64,000 nt of DNA from Polynucleobacter sp. HIN7 (GTDB lineage: Bacteria; Pseudomonadota; Gammaproteobacteria; Burkholderiales; Burkholderiaceae): assembly GCF_030297595.1 (NCBI RefSeq), contig NZ_AP028138.1, positions 1,674,001 to 1,738,000 on the forward strand, in the 5' to 3' direction. A program made the position numbers and the translations under genes. Numbering within the stretch: position 1 is the first letter of the stretch; each line of letters starts with the position of its first letter. The notes under the pieces are model-generated. The model ran no database searches. It saw nothing but the letters and a program-made list of their open reading frames with translations, and was not told where the DNA came from. This document shows, in pieces, positions 46,508 to 55,392 of this stretch.

Positions 46508-46536
46508 TTGAATCCTAATTAATTGCTAGATACACT
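46508..46536 (+). promoter_or_regulatory. Candidate sigma-70 promoter of aceK
   Basis: TTGAAT and TACACT (each 4 of 6) are separated by exactly 17 bases in the 37 bp spacer. The -10 ends 6 bases before the aceK ATG, so the message may be leaderless; no ribosome site precedes the ATG. Confidence 0.45.
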
Positions 46537-46542
46537 CTTGGT

Positions 46543-48336
46543 ATGAACAATCCGTTTCCAAAACTATTATCGTCGCAAGTCGCTTTTGATATGGCCCAAA
46601 CCCTGCTGCAAGGATTTATGCGCCATTACAGCATTTTCAGAGATGCTGGCCGCTTAGCCAAGGCAGCATTTGAGAACCAAGATTGGCATGGCATTCGCCA
46701 GCTACTACGGGATCGGATCACCTTTTATGACCAACGGGTTCTTGAAACAGCCCGCCACCTTGAGGAAGAGTTTGACGCACCTGCCTTGTCCGATGAAATT
46801 TGGCAGCAGGTGAAATTACATTACATCGGACTTTTATCGAATCTACATCAGCCAGAGTTAGCAGAAACATTTTTTAACTCGGTCACCACACGGATTCTGG
46901 TAAGTAAGTATTTCAATAACAAATTTATCTTTGTGCGCCCCACCATATCCACTGAATATTTAGAAAACGATGAGGCCCCCTCAAAGCCGTCCTACCGGGC
47001 GTACTACCCAGGCGATATTGGGGGTCTTCAAACTGTCTTAAAAAGTTTGGTTTCTAGTTTTGATCTTAAAAACTCCTTTGAAAATTTGGATCGTGATCTT
47101 GAGCTAACAACCAAACTCATCAAGCAGTCCCTCTCGAACACAACGAGCTCAACGGATTTTCAGATTCATGCTCTAAGTACACTATTTTTTCGCAATAAGA
47201 CCGCCTACATCATGGGGCGCATCATTAATGGAGAAAAGATTTCTCCCCTAGTGCTGGCTCTGATGCATAACCCAAAAGGTGAATTGATTATTGATGGCAT
47301 CTTGCTCTCGGAAGTTGACCTGCGTCTTATTTTTAGTTTCACGCATAGTTACTTCTTGGTCGATATGGAGGTCCCATCGGCTTATGTCACGTTTATGCGA
47401 AGCCTCTTACCGCATAAACCCCGGGCTGAGCTCTACAACATGGTTGGACTACAAAAACACGGCAAGAATCTGTTTTACCGTGACTTTCAGCATCACCTCA
47501 TGCATTCCACCGATCAATTTCGGATTGCCCCCGGAATACGGGGTCTGGTGATGCTGGTGTTTGATCTACCGAGCTATCCCTATGTATTTAAGCTCATTAA
47601 AGATTATTTTCCGCCACCCAAAGAGACCTCGCGCGATCAAATTATGGCGAAATACCAATTGGTTAAGCAGCATGATCGGGTTGGACGAATGGCTGACTCT
47701 CTGGAATTCTCCAATGTTGCCTTTCCGTTAAATCGGTTTACCCCGGAATTACTAGCCGAGCTTGAGGAGCACTGTGCATCACTTTTAGAGTTCAGCGGTG
47801 AAAAAGGCCCTGATGCCGAATTAGTCATCAGACATCTTTATATCGAACGGCGCATGACCCCTCTTAATATTCGCCTTCAAGAGGGCTCGCCTGCTGAAAT
47901 TGAAGACGGCGTGATTCAGTATGGCGAAGCGATAAAAAATCTCATCGCGGCCAATATTTTTCCAGGCGACTTGCTTTATAAAAACTTTGGGGTCACGCGC
48001 TATGGACGTGTCGCCTTTTACGACTACGATGAAATTGAATACTTAACCGATTGCGAAATCCGAGAAGTTCCTGCGCCTCGCAATGAAGATGATGAAATGG
48101 CGAGCGAGCCCTGGTATCGCATTGGCCCTAAAGATATTTTTCCAGAGACTTATAAAACATTTTTGCTTGGTAATGATCAAATCCGTGATCTTCTACTTAA
48201 ACACCATGCTGATCTATTCCAACCTGCGATGTGGCAATCGTATAAGAATCGTTTACTCGCAGGAGAAATTCCTGACTTTATTGAGTATGATCAGTCCTTA
48301 CGGCTTAGAAATATTTTCCCGGACAATTACCGATGA
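46543..48336 (+). CDS. aceK: Isocitrate dehydrogenase kinase/phosphatase
   Basis: A 597-residue bifunctional enzyme that switches isocitrate dehydrogenase off by phosphorylation, sending carbon into the glyoxylate bypass. Family motifs are [63 protein letters not shown] (the kinase nucleotide region) and [24 protein letters not shown] with catalytic Asp residues. Length is normal. aceA and aceB are not in the window. It overlaps the following DUF1289 gene by 4 bases. Confidence 0.96.
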   Translation: MNNPFPKLLSSQVAFDMAQTLLQGFMRHYSIFRDAGRLAKAAFENQDWHGIRQLLRDRITFYDQRVLETARHLEEEFDAPALSDEIWQQVKLHYIGLLSNLHQPELAETFFNSVTTRILVSKYFNNKFIFVRPTISTEYLENDEAPSKPSYRAYYPGDIGGLQTVLKSLVSSFDLKNSFENLDRDLELTTKLIKQSLSNTTSSTDFQIHALSTLFFRNKTAYIMGRIINGEKISPLVLALMHNPKGELIIDGILLSEVDLRLIFSFTHSYFLVDMEVPSAYVTFMRSLLPHKPRAELYNMVGLQKHGKNLFYRDFQHHLMHSTDQFRIAPGIRGLVMLVFDLPSYPYVFKLIKDYFPPPKETSRDQIMAKYQLVKQHDRVGRMADSLEFSNVAFPLNRFTPELLAELEEHCASLLEFSGEKGPDAELVIRHLYIERRMTPLNIRLQEGSPAEIEDGVIQYGEAIKNLIAANIFPGDLLYKNFGVTRYGRVAFYDYDEIEYLTDCEIREVPAPRNEDDEMASEPWYRIGPKDIFPETYKTFLLGNDQIRDLLLKHHADLFQPAMWQSYKNRLLAGEIPDFIEYDQSLRLRNIFPDNYR

Positions 48337-48530
48337 TTCGAAACATAGATGGCAGCATTGGCTCACCATGCGTCAACTGGTGTGAAATGAATCCTACCTC
48401 AAACTACTGTTATGGCTGCTTTCGAAGCATTGATGAAATCGCAAATTGGTCTGTCTTCAGCGAGGCAGAAAAAGAAGCGGTTTGGCAGTCGCTAACCTTA
48501 CGCCAGGCGACTGCGAACTCTAACGATTAA
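48333..48530 (+). CDS. DUF1289 small cysteine-rich protein
   Basis: A 65-residue protein with four conserved cysteines, C-X3-C-X8-C-X2-C ([22 protein letters not shown]), likely holding a metal, followed by [19 protein letters not shown]. It matches the DUF1289 (Fe-S or zinc protein-like) family. The 4-base overlap with aceK suggests co-expression, but no link to isocitrate dehydrogenase control is known to me. Its end overlaps acuI by 11 bases. Confidence 0.88.
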   Translation: MIRNIDGSIGSPCVNWCEMNPTSNYCYGCFRSIDEIANWSVFSEAEKEAVWQSLTLRQATANSND

Positions 48531-49503
48531 CGTCCACAATCACGCGACCACGAACCTTGCCGTTCATCAAATCTTCAGCATATTGAATACTCTCACCCAA
48601 GGAAATTTCCTTAGCAATCGTCATTAATTGCTCAGGTTTACACAAGGATGCGAGCTGGGCCCAAGCCTCAATGCGTTTTTGCTTTGGCTGAGTAACGCTA
48701 TTGATTCCATAGAGGGTAACGCCCCGCAAAATGAATGGGGCAACCGTAGCCGGAAAATCCATTCCCTGTGCTAGACCGCATGCGGCAACCGCACCATTAG
48801 CCTTAGTGGCAGCACATGCATTCGCTAAGGTATGACTTCCTACTGAATCAACCACCCCAGCCCAGCGCTCTTTTGCTAAAGGCTTGCCTGGCTGAGATAA
48901 GGAGGCGCGATCGATCACTTCGGATGCGCCAAGTGATTTCAAATAATCTGTTTCTTCGGGGCGACCGCTACTAGCGACAACGTTATAGCCCAATTGATGC
49001 AAAAGACTAATTGCAAAACTACCTACTCCACCTGCTGCACCAGTTACCAAAATTTCACCGTCGGCAGGCTTCAGACCATGTTTTTGAAGTGCCATAATGC
49101 ACAGCATGGCGGTATACCCTGCTGTCCCAATCGCCAAGGATTGCTTAGGTGTAAAGGCTTTGGGTAAGGGAATCAACCACTCAGACTTCACACTTGCCAA
49201 CTGGGCCAAGCCGCCCCAGTGAGACTCCCCCACACCCCAACCGTTTAATACCACCAGATCACCAACCTTAAACTCGGGACTCTGACTTTCAATGACCTCT
49301 CCGGTTAAGTCAATTCCAGGGATCATTGGAAATTGCCGAACAATTGGACCCTTACCCGTAATTGCTAAGCCATCCTTGTAATTTAAGGTCGAGTAATGCA
49401 CCTTAATCCGGACATCCCCTGCGGGTAAGGCGCTCTCATCAAGGTCACTTAATTGAGCACGATAACCTTGTTCGTCTTTATTAATTAAAATGGCTTTAAA
49501 CAT
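48520..49503 (-). CDS. acuI: Acrylyl-CoA reductase (NADPH), AcuI/YhdH family
   Basis: A 327-residue zinc-free medium-chain reductase. Motifs are HYSTLNYKDGLAITGKGPIVRQFPMIPGIDLTG, NGWGVGESHWGGLAQ and the NADPH loop VTGAAGGVGSFAISLLHQLGY. AcuI reduces toxic acryloyl-CoA, from DMSP or propionate-type metabolism, to propionyl-CoA; some relatives are general quinone reductases. The ATG at 49503 has GGGATC upstream and is chosen over a TTG four codons before. Confidence 0.9.
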   Translation of the reverse strand: MFKAILINKDEQGYRAQLSDLDESALPAGDVRIKVHYSTLNYKDGLAITGKGPIVRQFPMIPGIDLTGEVIESQSPEFKVGDLVVLNGWGVGESHWGGLAQLASVKSEWLIPLPKAFTPKQSLAIGTAGYTAMLCIMALQKHGLKPADGEILVTGAAGGVGSFAISLLHQLGYNVVASSGRPEETDYLKSLGASEVIDRASLSQPGKPLAKERWAGVVDSVGSHTLANACAATKANGAVAACGLAQGMDFPATVAPFILRGVTLYGINSVTQPKQKRIEAWAQLASLCKPEQLMTIAKEISLGESIQYAEDLMNGKVRGRVIVDVNR

Positions 49504-49592
49504 AGCAGATCCCAAAATAGATTAAATATTGAATGCGTGTACTTTATAAAACCGTTTATCCTACTGTGTCAGGATTGATTATGGGGCTTTTC

Positions 49593-49871
49593 ATGAAACG
49601 TATTGTATTAATAGTTGTGACCCCTCTTGTTTTAAGTGCCTGCGCCTCGACCGAGCTAACGATGTCTTTAGGCAATATGCGCTTAATTAGCTCGAGCGCC
49701 GATCCTCAGCAAGTGATGGATTTTGCAAATAAAGTCTGTAAAGATGACTTTTATATGGGCGCCAGTTTTATTTCCAAAGCAGGCAAAGATTATCGGTTTA
49801 AATGTGTCAGGGCCGATGAAAATGAAGCTCTAGTTCCTATTCCCACCACCAAAATCAATCCGTCTAAATAA
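49593..49871 (+). CDS. Small lipoprotein, unknown function
   Basis: A 92-residue protein with a lipoprotein signal (KRIVLIVVTPLVLSAC) followed by a domain with two cysteines (KVCKDDFYMG and YRFKCVRADE) that could form a disulfide. The family is not recognised with certainty; many betaproteobacteria have short proteins of this kind. Earlier in-frame starts at 49533 and 49581 would spoil the signal. It lies 10 bases before the flavin reductase gene. Confidence 0.7.
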   Translation: MKRIVLIVVTPLVLSACASTELTMSLGNMRLISSSADPQQVMDFANKVCKDDFYMGASFISKAGKDYRFKCVRADENEALVPIPTTKINPSK

Positions 49872-49881
49872 AGTTTTTTCA

Positions 49882-50385
49882 TTGCAAACTCAATTCTCAT
49901 CCCTCGAGTTAAGACAAGCGTTTTCTAGCTTTCCAACTGGTGTCACGGTCATCACGGGGCTTGGCTCAGATAAAAAACCGGTTGGCATTACGATAAGTTC
50001 ATTCAATACCGTATCTCTATCGCCTCCCCTCATTTTATGGAGCATTGGAAAACAATCTGACCTGAAAGATTGTTTTAGTGTTGGACAACGACAGCTGATT
50101 CATGTCCTCGAAGCCAATCAAAAGGATCTGGCTCTCATTTTTGCCAAGCAAATCAAGAAAAATATTCTTGAACTAAATCACAGTATCAATAGTAGTGGTT
50201 TATATCAACTCGCAGACTGTGCCGCCTATTACGAGTGCGAGACTGTTGCAGTACATGATGGTGGCGATCATCAAATTATTGTGGCTCGCGTTTTAGCGAT
50301 TGAACACGATCCAGATTTACAACCATTGCTGTTTGCACATAGCCAATTTACACAACTGGCATTTGATCCAGAAGGGAGTCTCTGA
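49882..50385 (+). CDS. Flavin reductase family protein
   Basis: A 167-residue FMN-binding split-barrel protein. Typical motifs are FSSFPTGVTVITGLGSDKKPVGITISSFNTVSLSPPLI and ECETVAVHDGGDHQIIVARVLAIE. Such proteins give reduced flavin to two-component monooxygenases; no oxygenase partner is seen here. The start is TTG: the frame contains no Met codon at all, and no ATG or GTG precedes this point within the 10 bp gap. Its stop overlaps the GST start by one base. Confidence 0.87.
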   Translation: MQTQFSSLELRQAFSSFPTGVTVITGLGSDKKPVGITISSFNTVSLSPPLILWSIGKQSDLKDCFSVGQRQLIHVLEANQKDLALIFAKQIKKNILELNHSINSSGLYQLADCAAYYECETVAVHDGGDHQIIVARVLAIEHDPDLQPLLFAHSQFTQLAFDPEGSL

Positions 50386-51029
50386 TGATGACGCTTTGGG
50401 GCAGAAAATCATCCATTAATGTTCAAAAAGTATTGTGGGCACTTGCTGAACTAGAGCTTGTTGAGGGACGCGACTTTGAACGGATCGATGCCGGTCTACA
50501 CTTTGGAGTCAATAAAACGCCCGAGTTTTTAGCATTGAACCCCAACGGTTTAGTGCCGACTTTACGAGATGGTGAGTTAATCCTTTGGGAATCAAATTCT
50601 ATCTTGCGCTATTTGGCACATAAATATGCTGATCGCAAACGCTTCTCGCTTGACCTTGCTCAAATGGCAGCCTCCGATAAGTGGCTCGATTGGCAATTAA
50701 CAACCCTGTGGCCAGCGCTTCGTATCCCGTTTTTAGGATTAACGCGCATTCCTGAGGCCGAGAGGGACTACGCGGCAATCCATAAGGCATTCCAAGAGTC
50801 CAATCAATTGCTGGGGATTCTCGATGGTGTTTTGAGCAAGCAAGCCTATTGCTCAGGCCCTAACTTTCACTTAGGTGACATTGTTCTAACTCTATGCGTC
50901 AAGCGCTGGTTCATGCTGAGCGATCAATACCCAGACAAAACAGGTCCACGCGCAGAGTTAAACCATATTGCCCGTTGGTACGACCAAATTTGTAAATCAA
51001 CTGAATTTACCAAAGCGGTTGAACAGTAA
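50385..51029 (+). CDS. Glutathione S-transferase family protein
   Basis: A 214-residue GST. The N-terminal thioredoxin-fold half has LWGRKSSINVQKVLWALAELEL, NPNGLVPTLRDGELILWESNSILRYLAHKY (glutathione-binding cis-Pro and ES motifs); the C-terminal half is helical. The Ser in RKSSINVQK is the likely catalytic residue. It may belong with the flavin reductase functionally. Its stop directly abuts the stop of the RND pump gene on the opposite strand. Confidence 0.9.
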   Translation: MMTLWGRKSSINVQKVLWALAELELVEGRDFERIDAGLHFGVNKTPEFLALNPNGLVPTLRDGELILWESNSILRYLAHKYADRKRFSLDLAQMAASDKWLDWQLTTLWPALRIPFLGLTRIPEAERDYAAIHKAFQESNQLLGILDGVLSKQAYCSGPNFHLGDIVLTLCVKRWFMLSDQYPDKTGPRAELNHIARWYDQICKSTEFTKAVEQ

Positions 51030-54000
51030 TTAAACCTGCTTAAATTTCTTTTGTTGGTGATCGGCACCGATGTAGAGATACATCGCCGGCACTACAAATA
51101 AAGTAAATAGTGTGCCGATAGCAAGGCCAGTAAAGATCACGATTCCCATTGATTGACGGCCGGCCGCCCCAGCGCCTGAGGCAATCACAAGTGGAATAAC
51201 GCCCAATACCATCGCAGCGGTCGTCATCAAAATTGGGCGCAGACGCACACTGCTTGCCTCGATAATGGCTTCAAGCTTTGAACGTCCAGCTTCTTGAAGC
51301 TCATTGGCAAACTCCACCATCAGAATTCCGTGTTTACTAATTAATCCCATTAAGGTTACTAATCCCACCTGGGTATAGACATTTAAGGTGGTAAATCCAA
51401 GGTTAATAAAGATTAATGCCCCAAATAATGCAAGCGGCACTGAAACCAGAATTACTAAAGGATCACGGAAGCTCTCAAACTGAGCGGCCAAAACCAAAAA
51501 GACGATTAATACAGCAAACATCATGGTCACCAAAAATCCACCCGACTCAGCCCTAAACTGACGCGATGGCCCTGCATAATCGATCGAGTAGCCCGATGGT
51601 GCAGCTTCTTTAATCGTTTGCTCCAGAAAATCCAAGACCTCTTCTTGGGAAACGAATGGCGTACTGACACCACTAATCGTCGCTGAATTTAACTGCTGAA
51701 AGCGATTAATCGATTGGGGTACAACGCGACTTTGTATCGTCGCAATGGTTCTCACCTGAATCATCGCCCCTGTCGGCGTTTTAATGTAATAGTCCAAAAT
51801 CTGATCAGGGTTTAATCGATCCGCCTGCTTTACCTGTGGAATAACTCGATAGGAGCGGCCTGCGACTGAGAAGTAATTAACAAAGCCACCGCCTAAGGCG
51901 GCAGATAAAGCATTACCAACATCTCGCTGGGTCATTCCCAAAGCAGCCACTTTCTCACGATCAATTTGCAATACATCTTGGGGCTTATCAATCTTTAGAT
52001 CAGAATCGACGAAGAAGAACATGCCACTTTGTCTGGCTTTATCGAGAACTGCTTGGGATACCTCGTTTAAATTGGAATAGGGCTCTGTCGTATTGATAAC
52101 TACCTGAACAGGAAAGCCCTGGGCACCTGGCAGTGCTGGAAACTGGAATGCAGCAATCCGTGTTCCTGCAATGCTATTCCATTTATTTTGAAGGTCTTCT
52201 TGGAATTTACTCGCACTGCGACTGCGCTCGCCCCAATCTTTCATAATCACGCCACCAAAACTTGAATTTGGGCTCGTGATCTGAAACATTTGCTTGTATT
52301 CGGGCTCTTTACTCGCAATCTGAAAAACTTGATCGGCATACCCCTGCATTTGATTCACAGTGGAATTAGGCGGCCCAACTGCTGACACCAAAACGATACC
52401 CTGGTCTTCAGTGGGAGCAAGCTCGGAGCGAGCGGTTGCATAGAGATACACAACCCCGATTAGCAATAAAACGCCCATCACGATGATGACCTGCCAAGTT
52501 GATAGCAGGTCTCGCAATGTGTTTTGGTACGTATGTCGCACGCCCTCAAACACTCGATCGATCTTTTTCACAAAAGGAGACATCTCTTCCTCTTGTGAAA
52601 ATAATCGTGAGCACATCATCGGCGATAGCGTTAATGCAACCACTCCAGAAACCGCGACTGCCCCCGCTAGCGTAAATGCAAACTCGGTAAATAGGGCTCC
52701 CGTTAACCCCCCCTGAAACCCAATCGGGATATAAACAGCGATCAATACGATTGTCATCGCCAGAATTGGATTCCCCAACTCTCGTGCTGCAATCAGGGAT
52801 GCCTCGAGCGGTGACTTACCCTCTTTCATATGGCGATCAACGTTTTCGACCACAATAATCGCGTCGTCCACCACCAAGCCAATCGCTAACACTAAGGCCA
52901 ACAATGTCAATAGGTTGATCGAATAACCAAGGACTTGCATCATGAAAAAGGTGCCAATCAATGACAATGGCATGGCAAGTACGGGTACTGCAACCGCACG
53001 GTAGCTACCCAAAAATAGGTAGATCACGACCGTCACAATAATCAAAGCTTCTAAGAGCGTTTGAACGACCTCTTCAATGGAAGTATTAATAAAGTCGGTT
53101 GAGTCATACACAATCTTGGCATTTAATCCAGTTGGCAATTGCTTCTGAATATCGGGGAACGTATCCCGAACCCGCTTAGCCACATCCAAAAGATTTGCAT
53201 CGGGTGCGACCTTAATACCAATGAAGACCGACTGCTTGCCATTAAACGCGACATTGTTGTTGTAGTCTTCAGAGCCCAAGGTGACTGTTGCAACTTGGTC
53301 CAAATACACAATATCCGCGCCATTGCGCTTAATAATCAATTTACGGAATTCATCTAAGGAATGGAGATCAGTATTGGCCACCAAATCCACCGAAACCATT
53401 TGTCCTTTAGTACTTCCTACGGGAGCCAAATAATTATTGGCTGCCAGTGCCGCATATACATCGTCTGGAGCAACGCCAAGGCCTGCCATTCGGTCACGAT
53501 CAAGCCAAGCTCGCAGGGCAAATTTACGACCACCTAGGATCTCGGCATTTTGCACGCCGTTAATTGAATCCAATTTAGGCTTAACAACACGTAATAAATA
53601 ATCGGTAATGCTGTTATTCGCAATATCGTCGCTATAAAAGCCCATATACATTGCCGCGGTCGTTTGCCCCACCTGTACAGTCAAAATGGGTTGTTGTGCT
53701 TGGGGCGGCAATTGATTGCGTACCGAACTAATCTGTGTATTGATCTGAGTGAGCGCCTGATTAGCATCGTAATTGAGGCGCAGAGTAGCGGTGATAGTAG
53801 AGACGCCACTGATACTGATAGAGGATAAATAATCAATACCCTGAGCTTGAGCAATGGCTCCCTCCAGAGGCTGGGTAATAAATCCAGCAATCGTCTCTGG
53901 ATCCGCACCAAAATAGGTCGTCGTGATCGTGACTACTGCATTTTGGGTTTGGGGATACTGATTAACAGGCAATGAACCAACTGCTTTGAGGCCCAATAGC

Positions 54001-54086
54001 AAAATCAGTAAGCTGACCACGATTGCAAGGACAGGGCGACGGATAAATAAATCCGTCCATTGATGGCGCTGAAAATCTTGGCTCAT
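51030..54086 (-). CDS. RND multidrug efflux pump, inner membrane subunit (HAE1 family)
   Basis: A 1018-residue proton-driven exporter of the AcrB/MexB type. It has twelve membrane helices, the proton-relay Asp pair in GLVVDDAIIVVENVDRH (about residue 405) and two large periplasmic loops. The start RRPVLAIVVSLLILLLGLKAVGSLPVNQYPQ is typical. It is the third gene of an outer-membrane, adaptor, pump operon, overlapping the adaptor by 4 bases. The substrates are not predictable. Confidence 0.95.
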   Translation of the reverse strand: MSQDFQRHQWTDLFIRRPVLAIVVSLLILLLGLKAVGSLPVNQYPQTQNAVVTITTTYFGADPETIAGFITQPLEGAIAQAQGIDYLSSISISGVSTITATLRLNYDANQALTQINTQISSVRNQLPPQAQQPILTVQVGQTTAAMYMGFYSDDIANNSITDYLLRVVKPKLDSINGVQNAEILGGRKFALRAWLDRDRMAGLGVAPDDVYAALAANNYLAPVGSTKGQMVSVDLVANTDLHSLDEFRKLIIKRNGADIVYLDQVATVTLGSEDYNNNVAFNGKQSVFIGIKVAPDANLLDVAKRVRDTFPDIQKQLPTGLNAKIVYDSTDFINTSIEEVVQTLLEALIIVTVVIYLFLGSYRAVAVPVLAMPLSLIGTFFMMQVLGYSINLLTLLALVLAIGLVVDDAIIVVENVDRHMKEGKSPLEASLIAARELGNPILAMTIVLIAVYIPIGFQGGLTGALFTEFAFTLAGAVAVSGVVALTLSPMMCSRLFSQEEEMSPFVKKIDRVFEGVRHTYQNTLRDLLSTWQVIIVMGVLLLIGVVYLYATARSELAPTEDQGIVLVSAVGPPNSTVNQMQGYADQVFQIASKEPEYKQMFQITSPNSSFGGVIMKDWGERSRSASKFQEDLQNKWNSIAGTRIAAFQFPALPGAQGFPVQVVINTTEPYSNLNEVSQAVLDKARQSGMFFFVDSDLKIDKPQDVLQIDREKVAALGMTQRDVGNALSAALGGGFVNYFSVAGRSYRVIPQVKQADRLNPDQILDYYIKTPTGAMIQVRTIATIQSRVVPQSINRFQQLNSATISGVSTPFVSQEEVLDFLEQTIKEAAPSGYSIDYAGPSRQFRAESGGFLVTMMFAVLIVFLVLAAQFESFRDPLVILVSVPLALFGALIFINLGFTTLNVYTQVGLVTLMGLISKHGILMVEFANELQEAGRSKLEAIIEASSVRLRPILMTTAAMVLGVIPLVIASGAGAAGRQSMGIVIFTGLAIGTLFTLFVVPAMYLYIGADHQQKKFKQV

Positions 54087-55381
54087 TGCTCTTGTGGTTT
54101 TGGATCTGGTGAATTAGTTGGCAAGACACTGTTATTCACGATTAAAGGGGTACCGTTTTTCAATTTCAACTGTCCGCTGGTGACAACGGTCATACCAGGC
54201 TCTAAACCTTTAAGAATAGCAACCTGGTCGCCTCGGGTGGGTCCAGTGGTGACAAAGACCTGCTGCGCCTCAAGAACAGGAGCGCCTTTTTTATCTAGGC
54301 GATTGGTTTTCTTGGCAATAAATACCGTACTGCCATACGGATTGTAGGTAACAGCGGTTTGAGGCAAGGTCAATAACTCAACCTTATCACCCAAATTAAT
54401 ATTGACGTTTGCAAACATACCAGGCAAGAGCTTCTTGTCTGGATTACTAATTTGAGCCTCAATCTGAATATTGCGAGTATTGAGCTCCACCTTGGGACTA
54501 ACGGCCGTAATTTTTCCAACAAATGGCGTTTCTTTAAATGCATCGGTCTGCAACTCAATGGTTTGACCCACCTCGATAATACCGGCGGAGCTTTGTGGCA
54601 AGGTGAAATCCACAAAAATAGGATCAATGGTCTGCAAAGTTAATAGTTTGTCACCAGGATTGACGTACTGGCCAGGATTAATCGTGACGATGCCAACGCG
54701 ACCGCTAAATGGAGCCTTGAGATTCTTTTTGGCAATTAAAGCAATTTGCTGTTCTACCTGCGCTTGCTTTGCCTTCATATCCGCAGTGCTGGTGTCATAG
54801 ACATTCTTACTGATCGCCTGAATCGCTAATTGAGCCTTATCACGCTCATTAATCACCTTCGCTAAATCAGCCATCGCTTTTAAAGAGTTCAGTTGGGCGA
54901 CATCCGCGGAGTCATTGAGCTTGATAAGCAATGAACCTTCTTTAACATCCACTCCGGACTTTACCGGAACTTTTACAACCAATCCGCCAACTTCAGTACT
55001 TAGATCAACGCCCCGGAATGCGCGCACATTACCGACACTGTTCATGCGGGGTTGCCATTCTTGTTTTTCAATAACAGTAGTGGTCACCGTCGCAGGAGGA
55101 ATCCCCATGCCCGCCATAAACCGATTAAACATGAATGTTTTTAATTGGTTAAATCCGAAGATTAGACCTAACAAAATAAATACCCCAACCAGCATCACTA
55201 TCATGCGACGCTTTAGGGGGGGCATTTGCATTAAAGCGGCGTATGCTTTGGTCTTTTTAAAACGCTCACGCGGGCGCAGACGAGCCCCAATCCAAGCAAA
55301 TGGTGCCCAGATCAGCCTAAGGGTTTTCTCAGTGAGAAGCGTATTTTTTATCCATGCGATGAGTTGATGAACTAGATTCAT
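54083..55381 (-). CDS. RND efflux periplasmic adaptor subunit
   Basis: A 432-residue membrane fusion protein. The hairpin and barrel-sandwich parts are visible (VDLSTEVGGLVVKVPVKSGVDVKEGSLLIKLND and APFSGRVGIVTINPGQYV). It is anchored by a membrane helix at about residues 58-78. The 57 residues before that helix form an unusual basic cytoplasmic extension. The start at 55381 lies 11 bases after the previous stop with AAGAGA upstream; an internal ATG at 55225 cannot be excluded. Confidence 0.92.
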   Translation of the reverse strand: MNLVHQLIAWIKNTLLTEKTLRLIWAPFAWIGARLRPRERFKKTKAYAALMQMPPLKRRMIVMLVGVFILLGLIFGFNQLKTFMFNRFMAGMGIPPATVTTTVIEKQEWQPRMNSVGNVRAFRGVDLSTEVGGLVVKVPVKSGVDVKEGSLLIKLNDSADVAQLNSLKAMADLAKVINERDKAQLAIQAISKNVYDTSTADMKAKQAQVEQQIALIAKKNLKAPFSGRVGIVTINPGQYVNPGDKLLTLQTIDPIFVDFTLPQSSAGIIEVGQTIELQTDAFKETPFVGKITAVSPKVELNTRNIQIEAQISNPDKKLLPGMFANVNINLGDKVELLTLPQTAVTYNPYGSTVFIAKKTNRLDKKGAPVLEAQQVFVTTGPTRGDQVAILKGLEPGMTVVTSGQLKLKNGTPLIVNNSVLPTNSPDPKPQEQ

Positions 55382-55392
55382 GAATCGATCTC

